Made by a program: the position numbers and the translations under genes
NCBI RefSeq assembly: GCF_910592395.1
Contig: NC_088309.1
Coordinates: 18,294,599 to 18,354,598, forward strand
Direction of reading: 5' to 3'
DNA length: 60,000 bases
DNA from: Lineus longissimus
Lineage: Eukaryota; Nemertea; Pilidiophora; Heteronemertea; Lineidae
The notes under the pieces: model-generated
The model's database searches: none
What the model was told of the DNA's origin: nothing
Seen by the model: the letters and a program-made list of their open reading frames with translations, nothing else
In this document: in pieces, positions 1 to 13,500 of the stretch
How positions within the stretch are numbered: position 1 is the stretch's first letter
How the letters are laid out: each line of letters opens with the position of its first letter

Positions 1-206
1 AATGACTAAAGAGGGTCGCCTTGATAAAGCTTGCGAAAATAACTTGATCGTAAGTCATGGTATGTTCGGAGCAACCATACTTTGCCGAAAACATGAAAAA
101 TTAGCAGCCTCGATTTTTTCTGGGCTGGTAATAATACTCGTATTACTTAAATGATTCCAATATTATTCCAATGATTTGGCATGGTCCTTTTTATTTTGTG
201 ATTAAG
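1..206. other. Intron sequence upstream of first visible exon
   Basis: No coding signal is seen. The sequence ends in a T-rich tract and an AG acceptor at 205-206. The following exon begins with two bases of a split codon, so at least one more coding exon must lie to the left of the window. Confidence 0.6.
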
Positions 207-1565
207 GTGGGGACAATGGTGGTTGCCCGCCAGGTTACCAAGCATCCACGGCGAATGGTGAAATCACTTGTACCGAGACGGAAACCAAGACTTCGTGCCC
301 ACCTGGTTACAAGGCGGTAACTGAGAATGGTCAAACCACATGCGAGGAAGTCGTAACGACGTCGTCGTGCCCAAAGGGTTCCACAGCAACCACTATAAAT
401 GGAGAAACGACTTGCGTTAGTACAGTCACCGAGGAAACGACTACAAGCTATTGCCCTCCGGGATCCACAGAGGTCAAGAAAAATGGCAAAAGTTTTTGCG
501 AGAGTACCTCGGAGGAGACCTCGACTGAGATAACGACCGAAAGTTCTTGTCCTCCAGGATCCACAGAGGTCAAGAAAAATGGCAAAAGTATTTGCGAGAG
601 TACTTCGGAGGAGACCACGACTGAGACAATTACGAGTTCGTGCCCACCAGGATCCACAGAGGTCAAGAAAAATGGCAAAAGTTTTTGCGAAAGTACCTCG
701 GAGGAGACATCGACTGAGATAACGACCGAAAGTTCTTGTCCTCCGGGATCCACAGAGATCAAGAAAAATGGCAAAAGTTTTTGCAAGAGTACCTCGGAGG
801 AGACCTCGACTGAGATAACGACCGAAAGTTCTTGTCCACCAGGATCCACAGAGGTCAAGAAAAATGGCAAAAGTTTTTGCGAGAGTACCTCGGAGGAGAC
901 CACGACTGAGACAATTACGAGTTCGTGCCCACCTGGTTACAAGGCGGTAAATGAGAATGGTCAAACCACATGCGAGGAAGTCGTAACGACGTCGTCGTGC
1001 CCAAAGGGTTCCACAGCAACCACTATAAATGGAGAAACGACTTGCGTTAGTACAGTCACCGAGGAAACGACTACAAGCTATTGCCCTCCGGGATCCACAG
1101 AGGTCAAGAAAAATGGCAAAAGTTTTTGCGAGAGTACCTCGGAGGAGACCTCGACTGAGATAACGACCGAAAGTTCTTGTCCTCCAGGATCCACAGAGGT
1201 CAAGAAAAATGGCAAAAGTATTTGCGAGAGTACTTCGGAGGAGACCACGACTGAGACAATTACGAGTTCGTGCCCACCAGGATCCACAGAGGTCAAGAAA
1301 AATGGCAAAAGTTTTTGCGAGAGTACCTCGGAGGAGACCTCGACTGAGATAACGACCGAAAGTTCTTGTCCTCCAGGATCCACAGAGGTCAAGAAAAATG
1401 GCAAAAGTATTTGCGAGAGTACTTCGGAGGAGACCACGACTGAGACAATTACGAGTTCGTGCCCACCAGGATCCACAGAGGTCAAGAAAAATGGCAAAAG
1501 TTTTTGCGAGAGTTCGGAATTATCGTCGGAAAGTACTGAGACAACTACAGAATCGGTTATTACTG
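207..1565 (+). CDS. Exon: 15 two-Cys modules, Thr/Ser/Glu-rich
   Basis: The exon is 453 codons long, phase 1 at both ends, with acceptor AG at 205-206 and donor GTAAGA at 1566. It encodes 15 modules of the form CPPG[YS]-x5-8-NG-x2-C, separated by short Ser/Thr/Glu spacers (for example STSEETSTEITTESS). Each module has exactly two cysteines, presumably one disulphide. The Thr/Ser-rich spacers are candidates for O-glycosylation. Modules 2-8 (from 296) and 9-15 (from 926) are a tandem duplication of 630 bp. The module clusters here are neutral to acidic, whereas those further downstream are strongly basic. Long open frames on the opposite strand arise from the repetition and are not genes. Confidence 0.8.
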
Positions 1566-4500
1566 GTAAGAGCCACTTTTTATTAGCAACTCAATTTTTT
1601 TTGTTTTATTGCGCAGTAAATAATTTGAAAATTACATGTACATAAAATAGTAGTTGAAAAGCACTGGAAGCTTCACTCTCTTGCCGAATTCTCAGTCGAA
1701 CATGAACGCTGCCATTGTGTTTGGATTTTGTCGTACGCATTTGAAGAAGATCGATATGAGTCTTCAGGTTTTAAGGGAAAAAAATCACCTGAATGAGAAC
1801 TCTTCAGACGTGCTAGTATTGGTCGCTGAAACACACCTTAAGCAGTTCTCGATTGATGAAGTCACTTTATCACATTTCCCTTGCAGGAATACCGCAGGAC
1901 ATACTGTTCTTGTTAGATGCATCGAAGGCGACGGGCCGACGAAACTTCAACATGTTCAAGAGAATTATTATCGACTTTGTAAAGAGGTTTGGTAGTTTTG
2001 GTGGTCCAGGAGCCCATGTTGGCGTGCGGGTCGTCTCGAGAAAGTGTAAAGAAGTCATCCATTTAAATTCGTTCAATTCATTGCCAAAATTCATTCGAGC
2101 GGTAAGGAGAATCCGGTTCAGGGGTGGTCGATCCAACTTGGTCAGAGCCCTGAACAGGATGCGACGCTTTACCTTCCGCCGCCGCCGTGGAGGACGCCCG
2201 CACGACAACAAGTCAGTCATCTTGCTCACCGGAAGTCCAGTCAGAGGTCGCCGCCGGAGAAGGCAACTCAGAAGAGTCGCGAGACGTGTCAAGAAGGCAG
2301 GAATCTCAGTATTCCCATACACCATCGGCAGAGCTAAGTTTGACAACATCTACTTTAGATTGTTCAGACAAAATGTGCACAAGATCACAACTCGGAACAT
2401 CCATCTGATCCATATTCCCGCTAGACTACATCTAGCATTTGGTAAGATCTTAGCTTATTTTCATAAAATGTTTAAAACATCAAATACATCGAAAATTCCA
2501 AGCTAATTCCAATTAATAGCCCCTTGGAAACGAAATGCCAATGCCGAAGCGTTTCTTATGAGTATGAAGTTTTAAAAACACTTACTTTCATTTTATGACT
2601 GTTCTGATTTATTTTCCAGCAGGTGGCATCACCACCGGTGGATGCCCTCCAAACTACAAACTCACTTACCAAGGTGGTAAGCAGGTCTGTGAAGAGACTG
2701 TTACTGAACCTTGCCCGGCGGGTTACAAACACGTCCTAAGTAATGGCGAGAGCTCTTGCATCCAGCCCTGCCCTGCAGGATACGTGAGTAAGATAGAAAA
2801 TGGAGAAGACGTCTGCATACAGCCCTGTCCTCCTGGATACGAAAATTCCAATGAGAATGGCAAGGATATCTGCGTAGAGCAGTGTCCTAAGGGTTATAAG
2901 GAATCTAGGATGAATGGTGAACTTGTCTGCGTGCGGTCTGTCTATGAGCCATGTCCCAAGGGATATAAACCACTGACACAAAACGGACAAGAAATGTGCG
3001 TGAAAACTGAAACGGAAGCCTGCCCACTTGGGTTCCAGTTGACGAAAGAGAACGGCGAAGATGTCTGCACGGAGACCATCGTAGAGAACTGTCCTCCAGG
3101 TTATAATCTAGTGAAGCAGAATGGAATAGAGCTCTGCGAGAGTAAAGAGATGAATAAGTGTCCCGACGGATTCCAAATGTTGCAGGACGGTAACCGATTC
3201 ATTTGCTCACAAACTGTGGTCACGGGATGTCCTCAAGGATTTAAACCTGTCGTAAAAAAGGGTGAAAAGATCTGCCTCAGGACCGAGGTTCAAGTTAGTT
3301 ACTACAACGGTAATTATAATCCTTTATGAGATTCATCTGTTGGATTAGAATTAAAGATTAAAAGTTTATCTTTTTACTGAGCGGTATAAAATCTATTACT
3401 TTTGACGTTTCTTACTACGCAAGTCTTTCTCCAATAAAATGAAAAGGAGTTGCAATGAAATGAATCGTCAATGTAATAGTTTCAATACTGTTGTTTCGTG
3501 AAATGCAAATATAATGTTACTTCTTATAAAGCCATTAGAAATAGATTATTTTGAAAATATAGATAAATATATGTTGCTTTTAGAATGGACCAGTTGGGAT
3601 GTTCGAATAGTTTTCGCAAATCCCCCGAAACCACAACGTGAACACCTATCTCATTGTTTGACCTCCTGCAGATAACGAAGTCAAACAAGTGGATTGGCGT
3701 TCTCGTAGAGGTTTCGGGAGCTTTGCCAAAACTCCCTATTATCCGTCTCGGCAGCACAAGCAATGCAGTATTGTGCTAAATGCAATGATACTTGTTTCTT
3801 ACCATTCACCAGTATTAAAACAGCAAAAAGATATCAAAACATAAAAATACATTTCGTGGTAATGGTAGGCAGAAGAAATGAATATGCTCCTATTGGTGCT
3901 ATAACGAACAGAATAATGAGAAACGTAATTTGAAAAACATATTGTTTTCATTTTAGTTCCGAATGATGTATACTTCCTCATTGATGCTTCAAAAAGAACT
4001 GGTCGAAAGAATTTTAATTTCTTCAAGAGAGTCGTCCCACATATACTGAAGCAGTTTGGACCCTTTGGCTTTTACAACACTCATGCGTCAGTATGGTTGA
4101 TCTCGAATAAGAAACGAACCAGGAAGGTCATACGCCTTGGCCAATATAATAGCCTCCGGCGTTTCATCAAAGCCGTCAGACGACTGCGGTATATTGGAAA
4201 AGGGCTAAATATACCACACGCCTTGAAGAGGATAGCAAAGAGTCACCCCAAGAACGGCCGTCCTTATGCCATCAAGAGCGTATTCCTACTTACTGGTAGT
4301 CCAATACGTGGTCACAAGACATTAAAAAAATTCAGGAAGGCTGTTAGGAAGCTTAGGAAACACCACTTCCAGCTGTACCCCTACACAATTGGCCGTGCAT
4401 TAAAGTCACGATTCTATTTGAAGTTCTTTGGCAGGCGAGGGCTCATACGTATGAGAAGACGTAACATTAAATTGGCAAGGCTCACTAGATACCTCTTCCT

Positions 4501-7500
4501 TCAGTTATGTAAGTCAAACTATTGTTGAAACTATGTAGTTTAGTTCGACATTGTTTAGATGCGAATTATTTGTTCAATGATAGTACATGTAGTTGTAGCG
4601 GGACGACATTGTTATTCTGAAATATGTGAAAGATGTATACGATCAAAGCATCAAATGGGTACCCTTTTGTGTAAAGGTCCAGGTACTAACTTATTCGATT
4701 GATATCAATCGGTCATTCAGTTAATGCAGTCACCTTTCGTAAATTTGACCCCAGCTTCCAGGCGAATTTAAAATACGAACACGTTCTGATTATAATAACC
4801 AAATACTGCAATATGATTAAACACACAGAGAAAAATAAACGTGGCAGGATTTAGTTAATTGTGATTAATCAACAAGTGATAATTTGCTGCTGAAAAATTT
4901 GTTTAACTTAATTTAGCCGCTTTTTACGCAAATGACAGATAAATAACAAATTCTGTTTCTATGACCACATAAATGCTAATATCAAGTTTTTAAAAACATT
5001 CTAGTGAAGGACAGGAACCATGGTCTGAAGAAGAGACCCACGAAGAGAGTGAAGAAGAAGCCTCAAAAGCTGCCAGAATCACCAAAGGAATTAGAAAGCC
5101 CAGCAGAAAGAAAAGAACAAGAGGAAAAGGTACAAAAAGCAAAATATTATTTGACACTCTCCATTCACCAATTGAGAAAGATTAAGTTCAATCTCTGGAG
5201 GAAAATTAAATTTGCAAGAAGTCACAAGAGACCACTTAAAAAACTCTTGTGGCTGTTCAGACTGGTTAAGCTTAGTTTGCTTAAAAAGAAGAAGATCCAT
5301 ATTGCTAAAATGAGGTTGAAAATTCTGAAGAAGAAAACAAAGTTAAAAAACAACTTAATTTTTCATTTGAAACGTTTGGTAAAGAAAACCGAAAAGAAGA
5401 ACATTTCGCTGACAAACAAGAAAATACTTTTGAAGAGAATCAAAAAGAAGTTGAAAATTGCAAAGAAGTCAAAGAAACATGTTGTTAAAAATATAAGGGC
5501 AATCAAGAAAACGATGAAGAGAATTAAAAAGGTAATGACGCTAAAGAAAAAGCTGACGCAAAACCTTAAGCACATTAAGAAGACAAAACATCTCACTAAG
5601 GTACTCATTCATAAGCTGACAAATGTTGTAAGAAGCATTAAAAAGTCCACGAAATTGTCTATAAGCAGTAAGAAATTATTGATTACGAATATTAAAAAGA
5701 CGATCAAGCGTTCTCAGAAAAAGAAGAAGCATTTGATTTTCAAGCTCAGGAAACTCAATCATTTAAAGAAAGTTTATATACACCTTAAACTTGCAAAGAG
5801 AAAGAAGAAACACATCAAGAAGCACATTTACAAACTCTGGCTAATTTTGAAGAAGACAAAGAAACTATCCCGACGGAAAAAGATCCTGAAGAAACTGAAA
5901 TTAGCAAAGAAGCATAAAAAGAAAGCTAACAAAGTCATTAAAAATGTCATTAAATTAATTAAACATACAATGAGGAAGGTTACCAAGAAACCAACACTTA
6001 CCCACAACGTAATCACAACACTGAAACATGTTGTCACGAAGCATGTTGTCAAGAAACTAAAACACATTATGACAAACATAGATCATGTAGTCAATGTTAT
6101 TCACCACCTGAAACTTGTCATCAAGAAGATAAAGAAGAAAACGACTATTACCAAATCACAGAAAAAAATCAGGAGAAAGTTGATTTTGAGAAAACTAAAA
6201 AAACTGACTAAAAAGAAGAAACATTTAATCAAAATCCAGAGGAAGACTAAGCATGATATTAGAATAAAGGTTGCCAAGAAAACCAAAAAAGTCAGAAGGA
6301 TAAAGCTGCATATCAAGAAGGTCATCCACAAGCTGAGATTGAAATTGAGGAAGACCAAGAATAAATCTGTCTGGAGGATAATCCTGAAGAAAATGAAAAA
6401 GGTTAAGAAGAGCAAGAAGAGGCTGAATAGGGTCATCGAGAAGTTGGCTCATGTTATGAGAAAGTTGAAAAAGTCATTCAGCAAGAAGTTGAAACTTGTC
6501 ATAAAGAAAAAATCGCACATTGCTAAAAAGGTTCACAATTTGAGGAAACAGGTGAGGAACATCCGTAAGACTAAAAAATTGACCCACAAGGTGAGGAAGG
6601 TACTGAATAGACTCACAAAAAAGATTAAAAAGGCAAAAAATATATTGACTGTTGTAACTATACATATGAAGAAAATCAAACATAAGATTATGAAGACAAC
6701 TGTCAACAGAATCAAAGTAAACAAAAAGAAGAGGAAGCATGTCAAGAATGTAATAAGAAAACTGAAGACTTTGATAGAGAAAATCAAGAAGTCAACGAAA
6801 ATCTCTATCAGGAGGAAGAAAACAAAACTGAAACATATTAAGAAGAAATTAAGGATTGTAAAGGAGAAGGTGAATAAGATTGATCACAGAATAAAGAAGC
6901 TGAAACTGGTTGTCAAGAAGGTCAGGAGAGTGACAACTCACAAGATCATTAAGAAAATTAAGCAAACAATAGAGAAAACGAATACGGTCAAAAAGGTGAT
7001 AAGGAAACTAACACATCTGCTTAAGAAAATCAGAAAGACTAAGAATATTTCAACTGAGAAGAAGATACTCTTAACAAGGAAGATAAAAAGGAAAATCAAT
7101 ATTGCCAAGAAGACTAAAAAACGAGTTGAAAAACACATCAAGAATCTGAAACATGCAAAGAGAGTAATCAAGAAGATTAAACTTGCCATAAAGAAAAAGA
7201 AACATGTGAAGAGGGTCATTAAGAATATTGTTCACAAATTGACCAAACTCCACAAAACGAAATTATCCCATAAGGAAAAGAAAGTCCTGGGAAAGAAGCT
7301 ATTGAACGGTCTAAAAAAGCTCAGGAAGAATAAAAAAAGATTGATAAATGTAATCAAAACAACAAGAAAGAGACTCCATAGGATTACAAAGAAACACAAG
7401 ATCACACACAATGTCGTTGAGACACTGAAACATGTTGTTACAACAAATGTTATCATTAAGCTCAAACAAACCAGGAAGACAATTTCACATATTACTAAGA

Positions 7501-10500
7501 CTGTTCACGAGTTGAAACATGAACTCAAGGAGATAAAAAAGGCAAGGACTATTACCAAGATGAAGAAAATTGCAAAGAAGCACATCTCGAATAAATTGAA
7601 CATATTAAGGAAGACTAAAAAACATTTGATCAAGGTTATCAAGGAGACAAAACATGTTGTCACAAAGAGTGTTGTCAGGAAAATCAAACACACCAGACAG
7701 ACACTTAAGAATATTTCCAAGACTATTCACAAGCTTAAACATGACCATCTAATCAGGAAGATAAAGAAGGCAAAGACCATCAGCCAGATAAAGAGGATTG
7801 AGACAAAGCACATCTTGAAAAAAGTAACAAAATTAGAGAAAAAGAAGAAACATTTTGTCAAGGTTCTGAGAAAGACTAAGCATGTTGTCACAAAGAAGCA
7901 CACCAGGAAGACAATTAAGAATATTTCCAAGACCATTCACAAACTTAAACATGTACTCGAAAAGGTAAAGATTGTAAAGACTGTCACCAAGATTAAGAAG
8001 ATTCTGACAAAGCATGTCGTGAAGAAAATGAAGATATTAGAGAAGAAGATGAAACATGTGATCAAGGTTCACAGGAAGACGATACATGCTATCAGAAAGA
8101 AGGTTATTAATAGAATCAAACAAGTTCGAAAGATAAAGAAACATATCAAAAAGTTCATTCATAAGCTCAGAAAGAAACTGAATAAGACAAAGCACACATC
8201 TATCAGAAAGAAAATCCTAAAGAAACTGAGGAAGATCAAAGAGACCAAAAGAACGATAACCAAGGTAATCAAGAAACTTGTTTATGTTTCTAAGAAGGTG
8301 AAGAAAACACATGTGCTGAGAGAGAAATTAAAACTAGCAATAAAGAAAAAGAAACATGTAGCTAAGATTGCCCATAAACTGAGAAAAATTGTGAAGAAGA
8401 TTCTTAAGACAAAGAAATTGACTCACAAGGTAAAGAAGGTCCTGAAAAAACTCACAAAAAGGATTAAGGTAACAATGAAGAAATTGACTGTTGTAACTAA
8501 ACGGGTGAAGACCATCAAGCATACGATTAAGAAGAAGACCATCAAGACAATCAAAGCAATCAGAAAGGAAAAGAAGCATATCAAGAATGTTACCAAAAAA
8601 TTGAAGACCCTGAGAAAGAAGATAAAAAAGTCAAAGAAAATCTCAGTCAGGAGGAAGAAATTACGATTAAAGCATATCGTGAAGAAACTGAAGATTGAAA
8701 AGGAGAAGACTAAGAAGATTACAAAAACACTGAAAAAGGTCCAGCACATTCTCAAGAAGGTTAGAAAGTTCACAATTCACAAGATTGGTAAGAAAATAAG
8801 AAATGCCAAGAAGAAAACAAAGAAGATTAAAAAAGTCATTAAGAAACTGAAGCACCTCTTAGAGAAGGTCAAAAAGACTAAGAAGATTTCAATTAAGAAG
8901 AAGAAAATACTTACCAAGAACATTAAAAGGAAAATCGAAACCATCAAAAAGAAGAAGAAGCGAGTCATTAAACACATTAAGACTCTGAAACATGCTAAGA
9001 AAGTAATTAAGAATGTTAAACATGTTCAAAGAAAGAAGAAACATGTGAAGAAGGTCATTAAAAAGCTGAAAGAGTTATTGAAGAAAATACACAAGACAAA
9101 GAAAATATCCCACGTGAAGAAAACAATACTGAGAAAGAAGATTCTGAAGCATATGAAAAAGCTCAAGAAGATCAAGAAAGGAGTAATTAATGTCATTCAA
9201 ACGATGAAGAAGAGACTGAAAAGGATTACCAAGAAACCAAAGATTACACACAAGGCTATTAAGACACTGAAAAACGTTGTTAGGAACAAACATATTATCA
9301 AAAAGCTAAAACACACAAGCAAAGTAATAAAACATATTTCTATGAGTATTCACCATGTGACACATGTAATTATGAAGATACATCATGTAAAGACGATTAC
9401 GAATGTAAAGAAGATTGCAAGAAAGCATATTGCAAAGAAGTTGAAGATATTAAAGAAGAAGAAAGAACATTTGGTCAAGGTTCTCAGCAAGACAAAACAT
9501 GTTGCAACAAAGAAGGTAGTCAAGGAGATCAAACACATGAGGAAGACAATTACGCATACTTTCAAGAAACTTCATGAGATAAAACACCTACTCGGGAAGA
9601 TAAAGAAAGTAAAGAACATAATAGCAATAAAAAGGATTGGGACAGAGCACATCTTGAAGAAATTAAAGAAACTAAACAAGAAGAAGAAAGATTTGGTCAA
9701 AGTTCTGAGAAAGACAAAACATGTTGTCACAAAGAAGCACACAAAGAAGTTCATTAAGAAGATTTCCAAGACTATTCACACGCTGAAACATGTACTCAAA
9801 AAGATAAAGAACGTAAAGACTGTCACCAAGATTAAGAAGATTCTGACAAAGCATATTATGAAGAAGGCGAAGACATTAAAGAAAAGGAAAAAACATTTGG
9901 GCAAGGTTCTCAGGAAGACGAAACATATTGTCAAAAAAATCAAACACACCAGGAATGTGATTCAGCATATTTTCAAGGCTATTCAAAAGCTGAAACATGT
10001 AATCAAGAAGATAAAGAAGGTAAAGTCTATCACCAAGATTAAGAAGATTCTGCAAAAGCACTTTTTGAAGAAATTGAAGACATTAAAGAAGGCGAAGAAA
10101 CATGTGGTGAAGGTTCACAGGAAGACGAGACATATTATCAGAAAAAAGGTCATCAAGAGAACCAAAGAAATTCGAAAGATAAAGAAACACATCAAGAAGG
10201 TCATCCATAAGTTAAGAGTAAAACTGAGGAAGACTAAAAGGGAATCAATCAAGAAGAAAGTCCTGACAACATTAAAGAAGGTTGTTAAGACCAAGAAAAG
10301 GCTTCATAGGGTTATTACGAAGCTTGTTCAAGTTAAAAAGAAGTTGAAGAGACCACTTAAGAAGGTTTTGAAACTAGCCATAAAGAAAAAAACGCATATT
10401 GTTGAAAAGGTTCAGAAGATGAGAAAACACTTGAAGAAGATCCACACGATTAAGAAATTGACTCCCAAGGTGAGGAAGGCACTGAAAAAAATCATAAGAA

Positions 10501-13500
10501 AGATTAAAGAATCAAAAAAGAAATTGACTGTTGCAATTAAGCATGTGAAGAAGATCAAACATACGATTAAGAAAACAGCTGTTAAGAGAATCAAAGTAAT
10601 CAAAAAGAAAAGGAAGCATGTAAAGCATGAAATCAGGAAACTGAAGACTCTGATAGAAAAGATCAAGACGTCAAAGAAAATCTCTATCAGGAGGAAGAAA
10701 ACAAAACTGAAACATATTAAGAAGAAATTAAGGATTGTAAAGAAAACAATAAAGAAGATTGCTCAGACAATAAGGAAGCTGAAACATGTTGTCAAGAAGG
10801 TCAGGGCAGTGACAACTCACAAGATCATTAAGAAAATAAAGCAGACCATAAAGAAAACTAAGACCATCAAAAAGTCAATAAAGAAATTGAAGCATCTGCT
10901 CAAGAAAATCAAAAAGACTAAGAATATTTCAATTAAGAAGAAGCTTATCTTATCAAAGAAGATTGAAAAGAAGATCAAAATTGCCAAAAAGACTAAAAAG
11001 CGAGTTGAAAAGCACATCAACAAACTGAAACATGCTAAGAAATTAATCAAGAAGATTAAACTTGCAACAAAGAAAACGAAACATGTGGTGGAGGTCATCA
11101 AGAAGCTTGCTCATAAATTGAAGAAAATTCATAAGAAGAAAATATCTCACAAGAAGAAGAAAATACTGAGAGAGAAGGTTGTTAAGAGTTTGAAAAAGCT
11201 CAGTAAGACTAGGAAGACAGTGAAAAAAATCATCAAAAGGTTGAAGACAAAGCTGACGAGAATCACCAAGAAAAGAAAGATCACACACAAAGTGATAACG
11301 ATATTGAAACATGTTGTCACTCAGCAGGTTGTCAAGAAGGTTAAACACACCAGGAAGACAATCAAACACATGTCCAAGACTCTTCACACGCTACACCATC
11401 TAATCAGGAAGATAAAGAAGGCAAAGACCATCAGCCAGATAAAGAGGATTGAGACAAAGCACATCTTGAAAAAAGTAACAAAATTAGAGAAAAAGAAGAA
11501 ACATTTTGTCAAGGTTCTGAGAAAGACTAAGCATGTTGTCACAAAGAAGCACACCAGGAAGACAATTAAGAATATTTCCAAGACCATTCACAAACTTAAA
11601 CATGTACTCGAAAAGGTGAAGATTGTAAAGACTGTCACCAAGATTAAGAAGATTCTGACAAAGCATGTCGTGAAGAAAATGAAGATATTAGAGAAGAAGA
11701 TGAAACATGTGATCAAGGTTCACAGGAAGACGATACATGCTATCAGAAAGAAGGTTATTAATAGAATCAAACAAGTTCGAAAGATAAAGAAACATATCAA
11801 AAAGTTCATTCATAAGCTCAGAAAGAAACTGAATAAGACAAAGCACACATCTATCAGAAAGAAAATCCTAAAGAAACTGAGGAAGATCAAAGAGACCAAA
11901 AGAACGATAACCAAGGTAATCAAGAAACTTGTTTATGTTTCTAAGAAGGTGAAGAAAACACATGTGCTGAGAGAGAAATTAAAACTAGCAATAAAGAAAA
12001 AGAAACATGTAGCTAAGATTGCCCATAAACTGAGAAAAATTGTGAAGAAGATTCTTAAGACAAAGAAATTGACTCACAAGGTAAAGAAGGTCCTGAAAAA
12101 ACTCACAAAAAGGATTAAGGTAACAATGAAAAAATTGACTGTTGTAACTAAACGGGTGAAGACCATCAAGCATACGATTAAGAAGAAGACCATCAAGACA
12201 ATCAAAGCAATCAGAAAGGAAAAGAAGCATATCAAGAATGTTACCAAAAAATTGAAGACCCTGAGAAAGAAGATAAAAAAGTCAAAGAAAATCTCAGTCA
12301 GGAGGAAGAAATTACGATTAAAGCATATCGTGAAGAAACTGAAGATTGAAAAGGAGAAGACTAAGAAGATTACAAAAACACTGAAAAAGGTCCAGCACAT
12401 TCTCAAGAAGGTTAGAAAGTTCACAATTCACAAGATTGGTAAGAAAATAAGAAATGCCAAGAAGAAAACAAAGAAGATTAAAAAAGTCATTAAGAAACTG
12501 AAGCACCTCTTAGAGAAGGTCAAAAAGACTAAGAAGATTTCAATTAAGAAGAAGAAAATACTTACCAAGAACATTAAAAGGAAAATCGAAACCATCAAAA
12601 AGAAGAAGAAGCGAGTCATTAAACACATTAAGACTCTGAAACATGCTAAGAAAGTAATTAAGAATGTTAAACATGTTCAAAGAAAGAAGAAACATGTGAA
12701 GAAGGTCATTAAAAAGCTGAAAGAGTTATTGAAGAAAATACACAAGACAAAGAAAATATCCCACGTGAAGAAAACAATACTGAGAAAGAAGATTCTGAAG
12801 CATATGAAAAAGCTCAAGAAGATCAAGAAAGGAGTAATTAATGTCATTCAAACGATGAAGAAGAGACTGAAAAGGATTACCAAGAAACCAAAGATTACAC
12901 ACAAGGCTATTAAGACACTGAAAAACGTTGTTAGGAACAAACATATTATCAAAAAGCTAAAACACACAAGCAAAGTAATAAAACATATTTCTATGAGTAT
13001 TCACCATGTGACACATGTAATTATGAAGATACATCATGTAAAGACGATTACGAATGTAAAGAAGATTGCAAGAAAGCATATTGCAAAGAAGTTGAAGATA
13101 TTAAAGAAGAAGAAAGAACATTTGGTCAAGGTTCTCAGCAAGACAAAACATGTTGCAACAAAGAAGGTAGTCAAGGAGATCAAACACATGAGGAAGACAA
13201 TTACGCATACTTTCAAGAAACTTCATGAGATAAAACACCTACTCGGGAAGATAAAGAAAGTAAAGAACATAATAGCAATAAAAAGGATTGGGACAGAGCA
13301 CATCTTGAAGAAATTAAAGAAACTAAACAAGAAGAAGAAAGATTTGGTCAAAGTTCTGAGAAAGACAAAACATGTTGTCACAAAGAAGCACACAAAGAAG
13401 TTCATTAAGAAGATTTCCAAGACTATTCACACGCTGAAACATGTACTCAAAAAGATAAAGAACGTAAAGACTGTCACCAAGATTAAGAAGATTCTGACAA

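Noticed and set aside
448-1497. Repetitive - strand frames (VSSEVLSQKLLPFFLTSVDPGG type)
   Set aside because: Shadows of the + strand Cys-module repeats.
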